Of a DNA stretch of 64,000 nucleotides, positions 45,945 to 56,480 are shown in pieces (the first letter of the stretch is position 1; each line of letters opens with the position of its first letter). This DNA is from Heloderma charlesbogerti (lineage: Eukaryota; Chordata; Lepidosauria; Squamata; Helodermatidae). The stretch covers positions 1,736,001 through 1,800,000 of the forward strand of contig JANEZZ010000522.1 in NCBI GenBank assembly GCA_026122225.1, written 5' to 3'. The position numbers and the translations under genes were made by a program. The notes under the pieces are model-generated. The model was not told where the DNA came from. It saw only the letters and a program-made list of their open reading frames with translations, and made no database searches.

Positions 45945-46498
45945 ACTGAGACCCTAAGGTTAGGGTCCAAATTATGGAATGATCTCCCTGACAAGGCCTG
46001 CCTGGCACCAACATTTTTATCTTTTCGGTGCCAGGTTAAGACCTTTCTTTTCTCCCAGGCATTTGGCAGCATATGATAAGTTTTAATTGATCCTGGAATG
46101 GCGTATGGTTATGCTTGTCTGCTTTGAGATTGCTTGTTGAGGTTGTGTTAGATATATGTTCTTGTATATTGTTCTGTTCGTGTGTTTTTTATGGAATTGG
46201 CTTTTAAAATCTGCTGTTGTTGTTCAGTTGTTAAGTCGTGTCTGACTCTTCGTGACCCCATGGACCATAGCTCGCCAGGCCTTCCTGTCCTCCACTTTCT
46301 CCCGGAGCGTGCTCAAGTTCATATTCATTGCATCGGTGATGCTATCTAGCCATCTCATCCTCTGCCGTCCCCTTCTCCTTTTGCCTTCAATCTTTTAAAA
46401 TCTGTATATTGTACTTTTAAATGTTTTGACCTTTGTAAACCACCCAGAGAGCTTTGGCTATTGGGCAGTATAGAAATGTAATAAATAAATAAGAGTAA
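45945..46498 (+). mobile_element. L2-like LINE 3' end, split by BovB
   Basis: Starting near TTATGGAATGATCTCCCTGA, it reads through a KTFLFSQAFGS-like terminus. After a BovB insertion it ends CCACCCAGAGAGCTTTGGCT then TAGAAATGTAATAAATAAAT. Confidence 0.62.
46214..46391 (-). mobile_element. BovB 3' fragment, 178 bp, with target duplication
   Basis: In minus orientation it holds the last 178 bases of BovB, from the GKRRRGRQRMRW codons to the GAACAACAAC end. CTTTTAAAATCTG at 46201-46213 and 46392-46404 is a perfect 13-bp target duplication. Confidence 0.93.
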
Positions 46499-47109
46499 CT
46501 CACCAAGCAGCTTACAGGTGTGTGGGGGTGGGGGGAGGCCCACCTAGGGCTCTATAGCATGGGTTAGTCTTGCCTTACCTCTTGGCTAGCCAGTTGGGGA
46601 TAGTTGCCTGGGCATGTTCTTTGTTCCGAGACATGTCCTAACAGAGGGGAGGGGGAAGTTCAATTTGTTACAAGCGCAGTTTATTCCAAGCCAAGGCCTT
46701 CCCCATCTCCCCCTATGACCCTGCAAAATACCCTTCCTCCCTCATCCTCTCACCCAATAGCAAGTTGCATTCCTTCACCTGCTTCCTTGTCTCCAAGCCC
46801 ACTTCTGACTGCTTATCTTGTTGCTTCTGAGCCAAAAAAAGAGTAAGAATTATGAAGCTGTGTGACATTTCTATATTTTAGAATGATCTGGGACTTTCTA
46901 GCTGGAATTAGCTGAGACTGAGGAGCAGCCTGGTGGGGGGGCTGCACAAATTGTTGTCTGGGAATATGATTCACATTTAGTAGCTGTGCTACTTCTAATG
47001 GCCTCCATTTGCCTCCACTACACCCTTAAATGACGAATATTACAAAGATGCCATGCATTTCCACTGCTCTCTCATCCAAAAGGAGTTAAAGCCTGGGACT
47101 CTGACTTCT
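46499..47109. other. unassigned stretch
   Basis: No recognised repeat or gene. Confidence 0.45.
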
Positions 47110-47256
47110 TGGGGAAGTGGGCAGCATGGGAGGGAGGATACTGTTGCACTCATACCTTGCCTGTGGATCTCCTGTTGACAGCTAGTTGGCCACTGTGTAC
47201 AGAATGCTGCACTAGATGGACCCTTGGTCTAATCCAGCATGGCTCTTCTTATGTTA
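47110..47256 (+). mobile_element. CR1 3'-end fragment
   Basis: GCACTAGATGGACCCTTGGT, then CTAATCCAGCATGGCTCTTC and TTATGTTA is the CR1 3' end seen at 33640-33697. Confidence 0.8.
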
Positions 47257-47267
47257 CGTTGTGGCTC

Positions 47268-47365
47268 ACCGAATCTTTGGCCTACAACTCCCATGATCCC
47301 TCACCATTGGCTGTGGTAGCTAGGGCTGATGTGAGTTGTAGGCCAAAGATCTAGAAGATCACAAG
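47268..47365. mobile_element. palindromic MITE, family P2
   Basis: TTTGGCCTACAACTCCCATG is mirrored by GAGTTGTAGGCCAAAGATCT. Confidence 0.68.
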
Positions 47366-47754
47366 TTACCCATCCCTGATGTAACACTGTACTCGAGCCT
47401 CTCTTCAGGTCTATTAACAAAAAGCTGCTGTTTCAACCTAGAGATCCAGTACATACCTCATGTCTGGACGAGTGCTTCTGCTTTCTTTATGTTTTTTATG
47501 AGATGGAACTATGGGTGATCTAGAACCACATCAAAATGGGGAAGTGGGCTGTAAGGCAGCCCCCTTGAGGCAGAGGTTGAAGCCAGGGCCTGTGGTCTGC
47601 TTAAGGCTGTTCTTCAATACAGCAATTCTAAAACACGCTTACTCCAAAGGGGATGACTCAGCTGGCATGCCTCTTAATGTATATCAGGGTGTGGTATAGA
47701 AGCATCATTAGCTCTACCAAGTAAAGACATCAGTATTGATCCATTTAGCACAGG

Positions 47755-47880
47755 ATGGGCAACTTGTGGCGCTCCATATGTTGTTGGACTGCAACTCCCA
47801 TCAGCCCCAGCCAGCATAGCCAATGGTGAGGGATGATGGGAGTCGCAGTCCAGCAACATATGGAGGGCCACAAATTCCCC
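47755..47880. mobile_element. palindromic MITE, family P2
   Basis: GGGCAACTTGTGGCGCTCCA and TTGGACTGCAACTCCCATCA are mirrored by GGAGTCGCAGTCCAGCAACA and GGAGGGCCACAAATTCCCC. Confidence 0.72.
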
Positions 47881-47931
47881 CTCCCCCGATTTAGCACAAC
47901 TGATGCAGAGCACAGAATTGTGTGTCCCTGG

Positions 47932-48062
47932 GGCAGAATCCAACTAAAGTCCTACTTAGAGTAGACTCACTGAAGTTAATGCGACTTCAGTTTGTCATGA
48001 CTAACTTAAGTCCCATTTGTTCCAATGAGTCTACTCTAATAAGACTTTAGTTGGATTCTGCC
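47932..48062. mobile_element. palindromic element with long inverted ends
   Basis: GGCAGAATCCAACTAAAGTC opens and GACTTTAGTTGGATTCTGCC closes. The arms continue inward through AGAGTAGACTCA / TGAGTCTACTCT. It is non-coding and probably a family H relative. Confidence 0.75.
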
Positions 48063-49068
48063 ATTGGTGCATAGTTCACTTCAGAAATCAAAGATTTGAC
48101 CATTGGACCACAGACGTGTACATTCTGTGCTTTAATGAGGACTAAAGGCAGAATGCTGAGCAGCTGAGGTAATGTGTTCACACAGCAACGAATGTTACTA
48201 AGCACACAGTGAAAGCATTTCATTTTCTTTTGGCTTTTTTCCACCTGTAATGAGTTGCAAGAGGCAAGGCTGAATTTTACAGATTACACGTGTCAGATCT
48301 CTGCCTGATAGGATGTCAAAGCCTGGTCCTTAAAATGGCCATCCCCAGCGCAGTCTGGAAAGTTCCCCATACACTAAACTGTGCCCTTGCATGTGTCAGT
48401 GCTCCTTAGAATCTGGGTGAACAACTAAGCCTGATGTCATTCTCCATTCACAGTTTGGCAGAAGGGCCCAGGGTGACGTCTGGAGCAGCTTTGGGGCTGA
48501 TGATGAACAGCCCTTGGAGAGTCTGTGGGCTTCTGCATCATTCATCTGCTAGACTCACTCTGTGTTCTGCTATTGGAAACCCTGATGTTTTCACCAATCC
48601 GTTCAGTCAAGTCAATCCTAAAAACATCCCAAGTGCTCTATGGTGAAGATCACTTACCAAGGAAGTTGCTTTTTCCAGGACTTCAGAATCACCAGTTAAA
48701 AGCCCATCACTGCGTCAGATAACATCAGAGTGATGGTTTGGCATGAGGATTCTTATGCTTTAATTGCCCAATTAGACATTGGATTAGCTGCATTTTAGGA
48801 ACCTTGACTGTCAACTTTCTCCAGCAAAGGCATAGTGCCGCTTTAGCAGGATGAGGAGGTGGTTAACAGCATGGTGACAGCATGCTAGTCACCCACACGC
48901 CAGATTTGTTCACTTTGCCAGATTCCATATCGCTTGCTGCTAGTCCATTGTAACAGGATCAGCATGTGGGGAACAGCAACTGTCACAGAAAAGCAGCAAT
49001 AGCCATACCAAACCCTCTGATGACAGGTGCTTCTTCTGTGAGGGGCTTCCTGTTTCACTTCCAGGTTT
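48063..49068. other. unassigned stretch
   Basis: No recognised repeat or gene. It forms the left flank of the LTR cluster. Confidence 0.45.
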
Positions 49069-49073
49069 ACTGC

Positions 49074-49625
49074 TGTCAGGGTTGGATCTGAGCCCATAGA
49101 GTCCCAAAGCAGCTCCGATTCTGAGGAAGAGATACAAGCCATGGGAGAGGAACCCGCTCGCTTTTCAGAGGCGAAGCTGGAGGGAGAGGCCCCCCCCACT
49201 CACATTCCGGGGAGCGACTGTGACCCTGGCATGGAGAGGGAGGGACAACTTGAGCTTCTAGACGCGAGGCGCAGGCGCAGAGACAAGTGAGAGGTTGCGG
49301 GCACTGAGAGCAGGTGCTCAGCCAGACTGGCATGATGACAACAGCTGCGCCCTGAGGCCCCACAGGATAGGGGGGGACTCTCCCCTCCTACTCCTTAAAT
49401 TCAGAGAGTTGCCGCACTTTTTTCCAAACAGAGACCAACTGACATCCTAACTCTTAGATTCCCCTGGTAGGCTGCCCCTTTGTATTTCCACTTAGTCTCA
49501 GGCAATTAGCATCTGTAAGCTTCATTAGGTTGAATGGAAATAAAGCCTTGGAAAGGAGCCCTTTTGTCTGCATGTTGATTCTGGCTACTGGAGGATTTCA
49601 GAAGGCAGCAGGGGCATTCATGACA
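49074..49625 (+). mobile_element. solo LTR 1, U3-ORF family
   Basis: It begins TGTCAGGGTTGGATCTGAGC and ends GCATTCATGACA, giving TG...CA ends with a TGTCA/TGACA inversion. It has an AATAAA at 49539-49544 and is 552 bp long. ACTGC at 49069-49073 and 49626-49630 is a perfect 5-bp target duplication, so this is a solo LTR. The U3 frame reads SSSDSEEE then LLDARRRRRDK, followed by TGA. This copy's frame is broken. Confidence 0.88.
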
Positions 49626-49638
49626 ACTGCAACCATCA

Positions 49639-50192
49639 TGTCAGGAGCACCCTAGCTGCCTCTTACAGTCCCCTCCAATAGCCAACTCAAGACACAGACG
49701 AAAAGGATTCTTTCCAAGGCTTTATTCTGTTTAAAACTTAATGACTCTTTCAGATGCTAATCACCAGCGACTAAGCAAGGAACTGCACTGGGGTAGTTAC
49801 AGAGTAGCCTAAGCTCCAGGTAAGGCAGTTGGTCCCCATTTGAAGGGGGAGGGCAGGAAGACTCTGAACTTATGGGCTATGGAGAGGTCCTCCCTCTTAC
49901 CCTTGGGTCCTCGGGACACGACCGTTGTTTTAGCGCCAAACGAGCAGAGCGCCTCCTCTCAGCACCCTCCATCTGGTGCTGCTCCCTGCGTCTGTGCCAA
50001 GCGTCCAGCAAATCCCCATCCCCTGCTCTCTCACTGCCAGGGTCACTATCTCTCTCAGAAATGCAGACAGGAGGAATCTCTCCCTGCCGCTGTGCCTGTG
50101 ATTTATGAGTGAGCTCCTCTCCCATGGGTTGTTGCTCTTCCTCAGAATCAGAGCTGCTCTGGGGTTCTATGGGCTCAGTTTCCACCCTGACC
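49639..50192 (-). mobile_element. solo LTR 2, U3-ORF family, inverted
   Basis: On the minus strand it runs from 50192 (TGTCAGGGTGGAAAC-like, first base changed to G) to 49639 (GGTGCTCCTGACA). AATAAA lies in its 3' part. The flanks CATCA (49634-49638) and AATCA (50193-50197) are a near-match 5-bp duplication, 4 of 5. It lies tail to tail with LTR 1, only 13 bp away. Confidence 0.85.
49877..50191 (-). CDS. U3 reading frame of LTR 2 (hypothetical)
   Basis: About 104 codons are open from the LTR edge. The N-terminal part is acidic/serine rich (SSSDSEEEQQPMGEE), the middle has DSDPGSE, and the C-terminal part is arginine rich (RRRSARLALKQR), ending RGRTSP then stop. There is no ATG at the LTR edge; the first Met inside is in PMGEE. 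It could be the 3' end of a frame that begins in the internal region of the full element. I recognise no domain. Conservation with 56481-57018 suggests it was once translated. Confidence 0.4.
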   Translation of the reverse strand, partial: VRVETEPIEPQSSSDSEEEQQPMGEELTHKSQAQRQGEIPPVCISERDSDPGSERAGDGDLLDAWHRRREQHQMEGAERRRSARLALKQRSCPEDPRVRGRTSP

Positions 50193-50207
50193 AATCAGTG
50201 GTGAAGA

Positions 50208-50260
50208 GGGTTTATTTATTTATTTATTTTATATCCCGCCTTTCAGCAACAAAGGCAACA
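50208..50260 (-). mobile_element. LINE 3'-tail fragment
   Basis: TTTATTTATTTATTTTATAT followed by CCCGCCTTTCAGCAAC is an inverted LINE/SINE 3' tail. It lies just outside LTR 2. Confidence 0.5.
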
Positions 50261-50417
50261 GGAATGTAAGCATCTTTACTTTGCTCCTTGCTGTCTAGTT
50301 TTATGAAAAAAATCTTGTACTGAAAGGCTTCATTGCATTAACACTACAGCTGTTGCGGAAGATCATGGCTGAGCACATGGCAAAGTGGCTATCCAGTTGC
50401 TTCACTGTACATCCATT

Positions 50418-50708
50418 CAGGGCTGGCCCAAGACATTTTGCTGTGTGAGACAAAGGTCAAGATGATGCCCCTCCCCATTCCATGTACAAAAGCCACTTGG
50501 ACCAGCAGTTGAACACTGCTGATAGGACAGCATCTTCCACCTCCCCTGGGGGCAGCAGGCTAGCTGGGGCAGGCTGCGTCCTCTAACAGAGGAGAACGGC
50601 TTGTGGGTCAAGAGGAGCAGATAGGGGGCTGCTGCTGCTGCTGCCTCCACCCAGCAGCAGCTACCTGTGGTGGTCACCCCAGTAGGCCTAACAATAGGGC
50701 CAACCCTG
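50418..50708. mobile_element. MITE with CAGGGCTGGCCC ends
   Basis: CAGGGCTGGCCC opens and GGGCCAACCCTG closes (11 of 12 inverted matches). CATT flanks both sides (50414-50417 and 50709-50712). The body is GC-rich with a CTG/CAG-rich patch near 50625-50660. It is hAT-like in its CA...TG ends, but no 8-bp target duplication is evident. Confidence 0.6.
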
Positions 50709-51771
50709 CATTCAGATAAACGGTAAACCCATGAAGAGAAGAAACCAGCAGTAGGTAGTCAATTTGTCACTGTTGACTAGGCATTTGGTTGGTTTAATAA
50801 TCACTTACCTGTTTGATCTCAATACAGAGCAGGTAAGCCTGCATCTTACTATCAACTCTTAAAGAAAAACAGCCAGTACAATGGCATTATTTTAGGACCT
50901 GCATTTACTTTGAGAGAGATTTGGAGGGGTTGAGTATTTGATTGAGAAATCATGGCATATCAGATATACACTTAAGATGAAAGATATTTTTCGAGCATTA
51001 CACTGCCATAAGGAACAAATTCTGTTATACTGTAGCCAGTCTGATCTGACTGAGAATGTGCCTCCAGACACAGTATTTATACTTCTATTCTGACTTTTTC
51101 TGGTGCTTTAATAACATAGCAAGGAGTATATAACAGATGAGAAGGAAAGAGGACAGATCCCATTCATAAAATTAAATAAAGGAAAATCTCACATGCAATT
51201 GAAAATACAGAAGGCAAACAATTATAATAGAACTTGATCAAGTTCCACATGTGACCCTTTGCAGCTCTTTCTAAGGTTCACTGGGAGTTTTGTGATGTAA
51301 CAATAAGAGAAGCATTGCTCGGAACAGACAAGCATAGATCAGAAGATGGAACCTCCTGTACTTGAGTGCCCCCTATCTTGCTATGTAATTCTGGTTGGAT
51401 CCAGCACGGAAAACTGTTGAATCACTAACATCTGGTAACATGACATCTTACTTCAAAATGATTCAGAATAAAAGCTTTGGGTTAATATCCGTGGAAACCA
51501 CTACATCTTACTTTCCTCTAAATGTTCTAAGTGACCCAACCCAATTCTTGTTTATTTTATAGATTTTGTGGGTTTTGTTATGAAATTATAAGGAATAGAA
51601 ATCATTCCTGTAATCTGCTGCACACATCCATCTTGGTGTTTTCAGACTTGCAATCATTTGCTCAAAAAATTCCCAAAATTCCTATTCTCAATGGAATATT
51701 TATATACTGGTTACAAACTACATACTGAATTCTAGTTGGTGAACTTTTGCAGTGCCCTCTGGCAGAACTTT
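50709..51771. other. unassigned AT-rich stretch
   Basis: No recognised gene or repeat. Confidence 0.45.
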
Positions 51772-52040
51772 GAGAGCCAGTGTAGTGTAGTGGTGAGAGT
51801 GACGGACTGGGAGCTGGGAGATCCAGGTTCTAGTCCCCATTTGGCCATGGAAGCTCACTGGGTGCCTTTGGGCCAGACTTTGGGTCAGTCTCAGCGCAAA
51901 CTAGCTCACAGGGTTGTTGTTGTGAGGATAAAAATGGAGAGAAGGAGGATAATGTAAGCTGCCTTGGGTTCCTTGCAAGAGGAAAAAAGGCGGGATATAA
52001 ATGCAATCAATCAATCAATCAATCAATCAATCCATCAATC
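51772..52040 (+). mobile_element. Sauria-type SINE with (AATC)n tail
   Basis: It runs from GAGAGCCAGTGTAGTGTAGT through AGGTTCTAGTCCCC and GGCGGGATATAAATGCAATC, then about eight AATC units. Confidence 0.92.
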
Positions 52041-52042
52041 AA

Positions 52043-52511
52043 GGGTGCTTCCAGACAGGGGGCTCCTAGCTCTGCCACTCAGAAGGTATTGCTATTCTGT
52101 CTTCTTTTCCTTGATGGATTTTCTGCAGTAAGAGAAAATACGGAAGAAGCACTGGGAAAATGTGGGAGGGTTTTTTAAATTATTAGTGTTACATTTATAT
52201 CCCACCTTTTTTCCTCTTGCAAGAAACCCAAGGTAGCTTACATGGTCCTCTTTCTCTCCATTTTATCCTCACAACAACCCTGTGAGGTAGGTTAGGCTGA
52301 GAGTCAGTGGCTGGCCCAAAGTCACCCAGTGAAGTTTCATGGCCAAGCAAGGACTAGAACCTGGATCTCCTATGTCCCACTCTAACCACTACACCACACT
52401 GGCTCATAACCCAGTGGGTTATGAGTAGAAGACAATGTCATCTGGAATTTCCATACAAGTCCATGAATGAGACAAAGCAATGGCACCACAAAAGCTTGTC
52501 TGGAAGCACCC
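52043..52511. mobile_element. MITE, family D, split by a SINE
   Basis: GGGTGCTTCCAGACAGGGGG opens and CTTGTCTGGAAGCACCC closes, a 15-bp inverted repeat. The body (ATGAGTAGAAGACAATGTCA) follows the copy at 31651. A minus-strand SINE at 52187-52405 interrupts it. Confidence 0.75.
52187..52405 (-). mobile_element. Sauria-type SINE, inverted
   Basis: On the minus strand it runs from GAGCCAGTGTGGTGTAGTGG to GGTGGGATATAAATGTAA. It lies about 150 bp from the plus-strand SINE at 51772. Confidence 0.92.
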
Positions 52512-52672
52512 ATAATCAGGATGTAGCAGAAATTACCAAATCAACTTCTATAAGTAACCCTATAGTTACTATAAGAGTTTCTGTTTCTTGAAGCAAAGCC
52601 AAGAAGAACAAAAATAACAATATGCCCCATTCCCCCTATATTTTCTGTCTGCCCCCCTCCTTAGAATGCAAA

Positions 52673-52851
52673 GTCCCCACTTGACCATGCAAGCTCACTG
52701 GGTGACTTTGGGCCAGTCACAGACTCTCAGCCCAACCCACCTCACAGGGTTGTTGTTGCGAGGATAAAATGGAGGAGGAGGATTATGTATGCTGCCTTGG
52801 GTTCCTTAAGGAGGAAAAAAGTTGGGATATAAATGTAATAAAATAAAAAAT
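52673..52851 (+). mobile_element. Sauria-type SINE, 5' truncated
   Basis: It starts within CCATGCAAGCTCACTGGGTG and ends TTGGGATATAAATGTAATAA. The tRNA-like head is missing. Confidence 0.88.
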
Positions 52852-52981
52852 AGTCAATCATTGTTCTTCTACTGTAAGCTACAGGCAGAATTGTACTTGA
52901 CTTTCCACATTCAGTGGGAATAGAGCTTTTTATGTTTATACGTCCTGCTATGTTCCATCCACACTAGTGGGTGTGACATTG

Positions 52982-53075
52982 ATTTATTCACTCACTCATT
53001 CATTCATTTATAATAATTATATACTACTTTTTAATGAAATGTTCTCAAAGTAGTTTACATAGTAACAGGTAGCTT
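52982..53075 (-). mobile_element. LINE 3'-tail fragment
   Basis: ATTCACTCACTCATTCATTC and CTCAAAGTAGTTTACATAGT resemble an inverted L2-like terminus. Confidence 0.45.
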
Positions 53076-53593
53076 ACAAACACATTAGAATAAAATTGAT
53101 TACAGTCTCACGGGGCAGGCTTTGTAGATCTTCTGTCCTTGCACAAGAACAAATAAGGAACAGATTCCCTTGCCCATGCCTGGTATCTGCTCAGATCTTG
53201 GCTCTTGAAGAGTAACCATGTTCCTGGAAGCACCTGTTCAGCCCAACCCAAGACCGAATTCAAGAACGAATCAGTTCATGTCCAAGCCAGGAGAACAGGG
53301 CTGCTCCTGTTGTCACTCAGGTCTTCCCTCAGACTGATGACTTGATAGCATTTGGAACCCTCACAGGGGGGTGGCTGTATCCATCTAGGCAGGATATACA
53401 TCCATCTATCCAGGCAGGGAGGGATCATTCAGAGCACACCATTTCTTAATCAAGTTTTGAGTGATATTTAATCAATTATTTAATTTGAGCTAAACAGCTT
53501 TTTAATTTGGATGTTATTGTGAGAGTACTTTCATAGTTGTTCTTTAAGGGTTGGATCCAGGATCTGTCTTCCATGACAGGCAAGGCTCCACTC
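53076..53593. other. unassigned stretch
   Basis: No recognised gene or repeat. Confidence 0.45.
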
Positions 53594-53597
53594 ACAG

Positions 53598-53974
53598 AGC
53601 TTCGCCACATGAGGCTAAAATCCCACATCCTTACCGGGGCTTCTGTTTCCAAATTCTTTGCGGGATTAAGATCAGCTCCTTTACACAGGCTGACACGTGC
53701 TATTTTTATTTCTTAGCAAGCTCTATATGTTTCATTTTACAGCCACTAGATGGTGCTGCTGTTATAGCTCCATTTCAGAAGTACAGAGCAAGTAAAGCAC
53801 TTAATTGCACTTCCTAGAAAAAAAAAAGGGCTTTCCCCATGTTTTACGAAGGTAGGGTAAAGGTCATAAACTGCTGGAGGGGCTCTGTAGGTTGACGACA
53901 TCATCTAAAGGACCAAAAACTTCTATGAGTAACCAATTGTAATTGCACGATATAAGTCCCATGTGGAGAAGCCC
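53598..53974 (+). mobile_element. MITE, family A
   Basis: AGCTTCGCCACATGAGGCTA opens and GTCCCATGTGGAGAAGCCC closes, the best-preserved inverted ends of the family. ACAG (53594-53597 and 53975-53978) is the target duplication. GCCACTAGATGGTGCTGCTG is inside. Confidence 0.83.
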
Positions 53975-53978
53975 ACAG

Positions 53979-54649
53979 AAGGTCCTTCCACTTGATTTTT
54001 GGGGATCCCCCTCCCCCCACACACCACAGCTCACCCCATTCAGCAAGATCTCCTGACTTTCTGTGTAGCATTGTCAGGGGGCTGTAGGAGAGGAGGGGGC
54101 AAGAAAGTCTACTCCCGCCAGCGCAGTTGATCTAGCGGAAATCTGGATCCATTCTTTTATAATACGTCTTGAAAATAATTACCATATACTCTGCAATAAG
54201 TGAAGAGGTTGGAAATTGGACTGGACCAGTAAAATAGTCGCCTGTTTCACAGCCCTGATTTGAAAAACAAAAGACCAGAGATGGGACATGCTAATTCTTT
54301 CTATCTCCCACAAGCCCAGCACAGAGATCATACTAAAACACCACATCTGGCTATATACTATGCCAGAAGGGTTTTTTTCCCCTTATATTTTTTTTATTTA
54401 CAAAAGAAAAAATATCTCACCAATTTTCAAAGAAACTTGTGACAGTGTACTATAAAATGATCATTAAAGCACAACTAAAATTCCAGAATAAAGCATTTAT
54501 CCACACAATCTAGACTACATGACATCATGCTATCCACCCTTTCATTATTCAGTTCCCATTAGTGAATACATCTAAACAACATAGTGTTTCTGTAGTCAGT
54601 CATTAGTTATGTTCAGCATCAGAATACTGTATTTGAGAATCATCTCTTT
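53979..54649. other. unassigned stretch
   Basis: No recognised gene or repeat. Confidence 0.45.
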
Positions 54650-54832
54650 CCCACAATCCTATACATGTCTACTCATAAGTTAGTTCCATTGAATTTGATG
54701 GAACTTGCTCCCTGATAATTGGGTATAGGATTGCTCAGTTTCAGTGCAATTCTATACATGTCTACTCAGAGGTAAGTCCCACTGACTTCAATGGCGTTTA
54801 CTCCCAGGTAAGTGGATACAGGTTTGTAGCCT
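54650..54832. mobile_element. two short palindromic MITEs, family H, in tandem
   Basis: CAATCCTATACATGTCTACT...GGTATAGGATTGC (54650-54735) is followed by CAATTCTATACATGTCTACT...TGGATACAGGTTTGTAG (54743-54832). Each folds on itself through a TTCAATGG-type centre. Confidence 0.75.
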
Positions 54833-54896
54833 TAAACTGGATTTTGCTGCGAAAGCCATTCCGGATTTCCAGGCAACATGTCCACAAGATTCATTT

Positions 54897-55304
54897 AGGG
54901 CACAATCCTATCAAGATAGGCGGCTGCCTCCAAACTCGGAGGTGACCACCTATCCTAAGCAAGGCAGGAGAGGCATGGCGGGGGGATTGTTCCCTCCACA
55001 CCTCTCCTGCCCTGCTATTTTCTGCTAGACAGCCGTTTTCGGCTGTCTAGCCGTGGAGAGTGACCAGGACAGGAGGCTGCTGTATGACACATGGGAGGTG
55101 TTGTACACACAGCTCCGCTCTCCCCGCCCTGGAACACCCCCAGCCCCACCCTTTTTCAGTCACTCCATGCTCCTCTTCCCAGTGTGGAGGATGGGGCTTC
55201 TCCGTGCTGCCTTCGAGGCAACGCGGACATGGGGGGAGGTCGGTTTTCCAGGAATGTTGAATGTGTTCTGGGAATGTGTCTAGTGGCCATAGGATTGCTC
55301 CCTT
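54897..55304 (-). mobile_element. GC-rich MITE, family G, inverted
   Basis: Ends AGGGCACAATCCTAT and GGCCATAGGATTGCTCCCT. It shares CGGAGGTG, the GCTAGACAGCCGTTTTCGGC hairpin and the CCGCCCTGGAACACCCCCAG block with 12119-12553. Several open frames result from its composition. Confidence 0.75.
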
Positions 55305-55610
55305 AAATACTGATATTTCCAAATTATAGGCTTAGAATTAACTGAACTAGCAATAGCTTTCTGCTAGATGTGTGTCTCCCTGCAAAGCTGCACTGTGACC
55401 AATCTGAACCACCCAAGAGAGTCTGCCACATTAGAATGAATGGAGAGAATAAGAACCACACAATGGCGGTTTGATCTTTCTAAGGCAGAAGCATATATAG
55501 CTAGCCCACAAACCACAACCTTTCATTTTAGTGTTCGTGATTCTGGTAGTATTTGTGCCTTCTGCCACAGAGGGAGAAGAAATTGAATACAACTCTAATA
55601 CCAGACTTTT

Positions 55611-55963
55611 AGGGCTTTTCTACCTGAGGCATTTATCATGCACTCATCATTCCCTACTCACAGTTGTTTATGGGGTCTTTAGACAATGTTGTGACCCTCC
55701 AGTTTAGCTTCTATGTCTAACAAGCACTTTCCGTGAGTTTTTTTAGAGCAGGGAAAATGGATCGTTTAACTGTGAAAGCTAATGAAACTGCTTTTTTCAC
55801 TTGGGTATTTGCGCTATTCTGCTGTAACACAATGCCACCTCGAGGTTACGTTATGGAAAAGCAGGAAAGGAAACACGCTTAGCGCAGCGCAATTCTGTGA
55901 TGAAACCGAAAGTAGATACAGTGGATTAACAATGGATTAACAGCCTCATTTAGAAAAGCTCTA
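55611..55963 (+). mobile_element. MITE, family B
   Basis: AGGGCTTTTCTACCTGAGGC opens and TTTAGAAAAGCTCTAA closes, inverted. Inside are CATTCCCTACTCACAGTTGT and ACAATGCCACCTCGAGGTTA. Confidence 0.75.
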
Positions 55964-56475
55964 ACTCTAACAAAGCCAACATATAGAACTATTTAAATTG
56001 GTGGAAGAACAGAGCACTGATCAGGCATAAATCTTTCTATTGCCTGTGAAGCCATGTGCAAAGCAAGGGCATGCACATTTGTGCATACATGTGCATTTAG
56101 CCACATATACACATGGTACAGGCCCACTTGGCAGCAAGTTACCAAAATGTGCATTCTTCTCACATGACTGTGTACAAGTGATACTGTAGGAAATTCACCA
56201 TGTAGTAAAGCAGTCCTTAACTATTTTTTAAAAATATTTTATCTATTTTCCAGAATCCAAAGTACAGGGAGCAAGGGCTATTCCACTCTGCACTAGCCAG
56301 GACTCAGCTGGAGTTTTGCGGCCTCTTCCGGGTGCTACTGTCTAAGAATAACACGTTTAATTCAAAAGAGGACAAGCAGCATGATACGGAAGTTGGAGTG
56401 CAAAATATATGTGTGAAAACGTCACAGGAACAGGGCATATCATCCAGGGGAAAAGAACTGGGTGTGACAGAGCAA
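55964..56475. other. unassigned stretch
   Basis: No recognised gene or repeat. The open frame that enters LTR 3 from 56332 appears to be chance here. Confidence 0.45.
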
Positions 56476-56480
56476 TCAGC

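Noticed and set aside
50625..50660. CTG/CAG-rich patch as an unstable triplet repeat
   Set aside because: It is short and interrupted.
55047..55322. Several overlapping frames of 60-91 codons
   Set aside because: They fall inside GC-rich MITE G, which simply lacks AT-rich stop codons.
56332..56480. Upstream part of the frame entering LTR 3
   Set aside because: It lies outside the LTR beyond the target duplication, so its continuity with the U3 frame is accidental.
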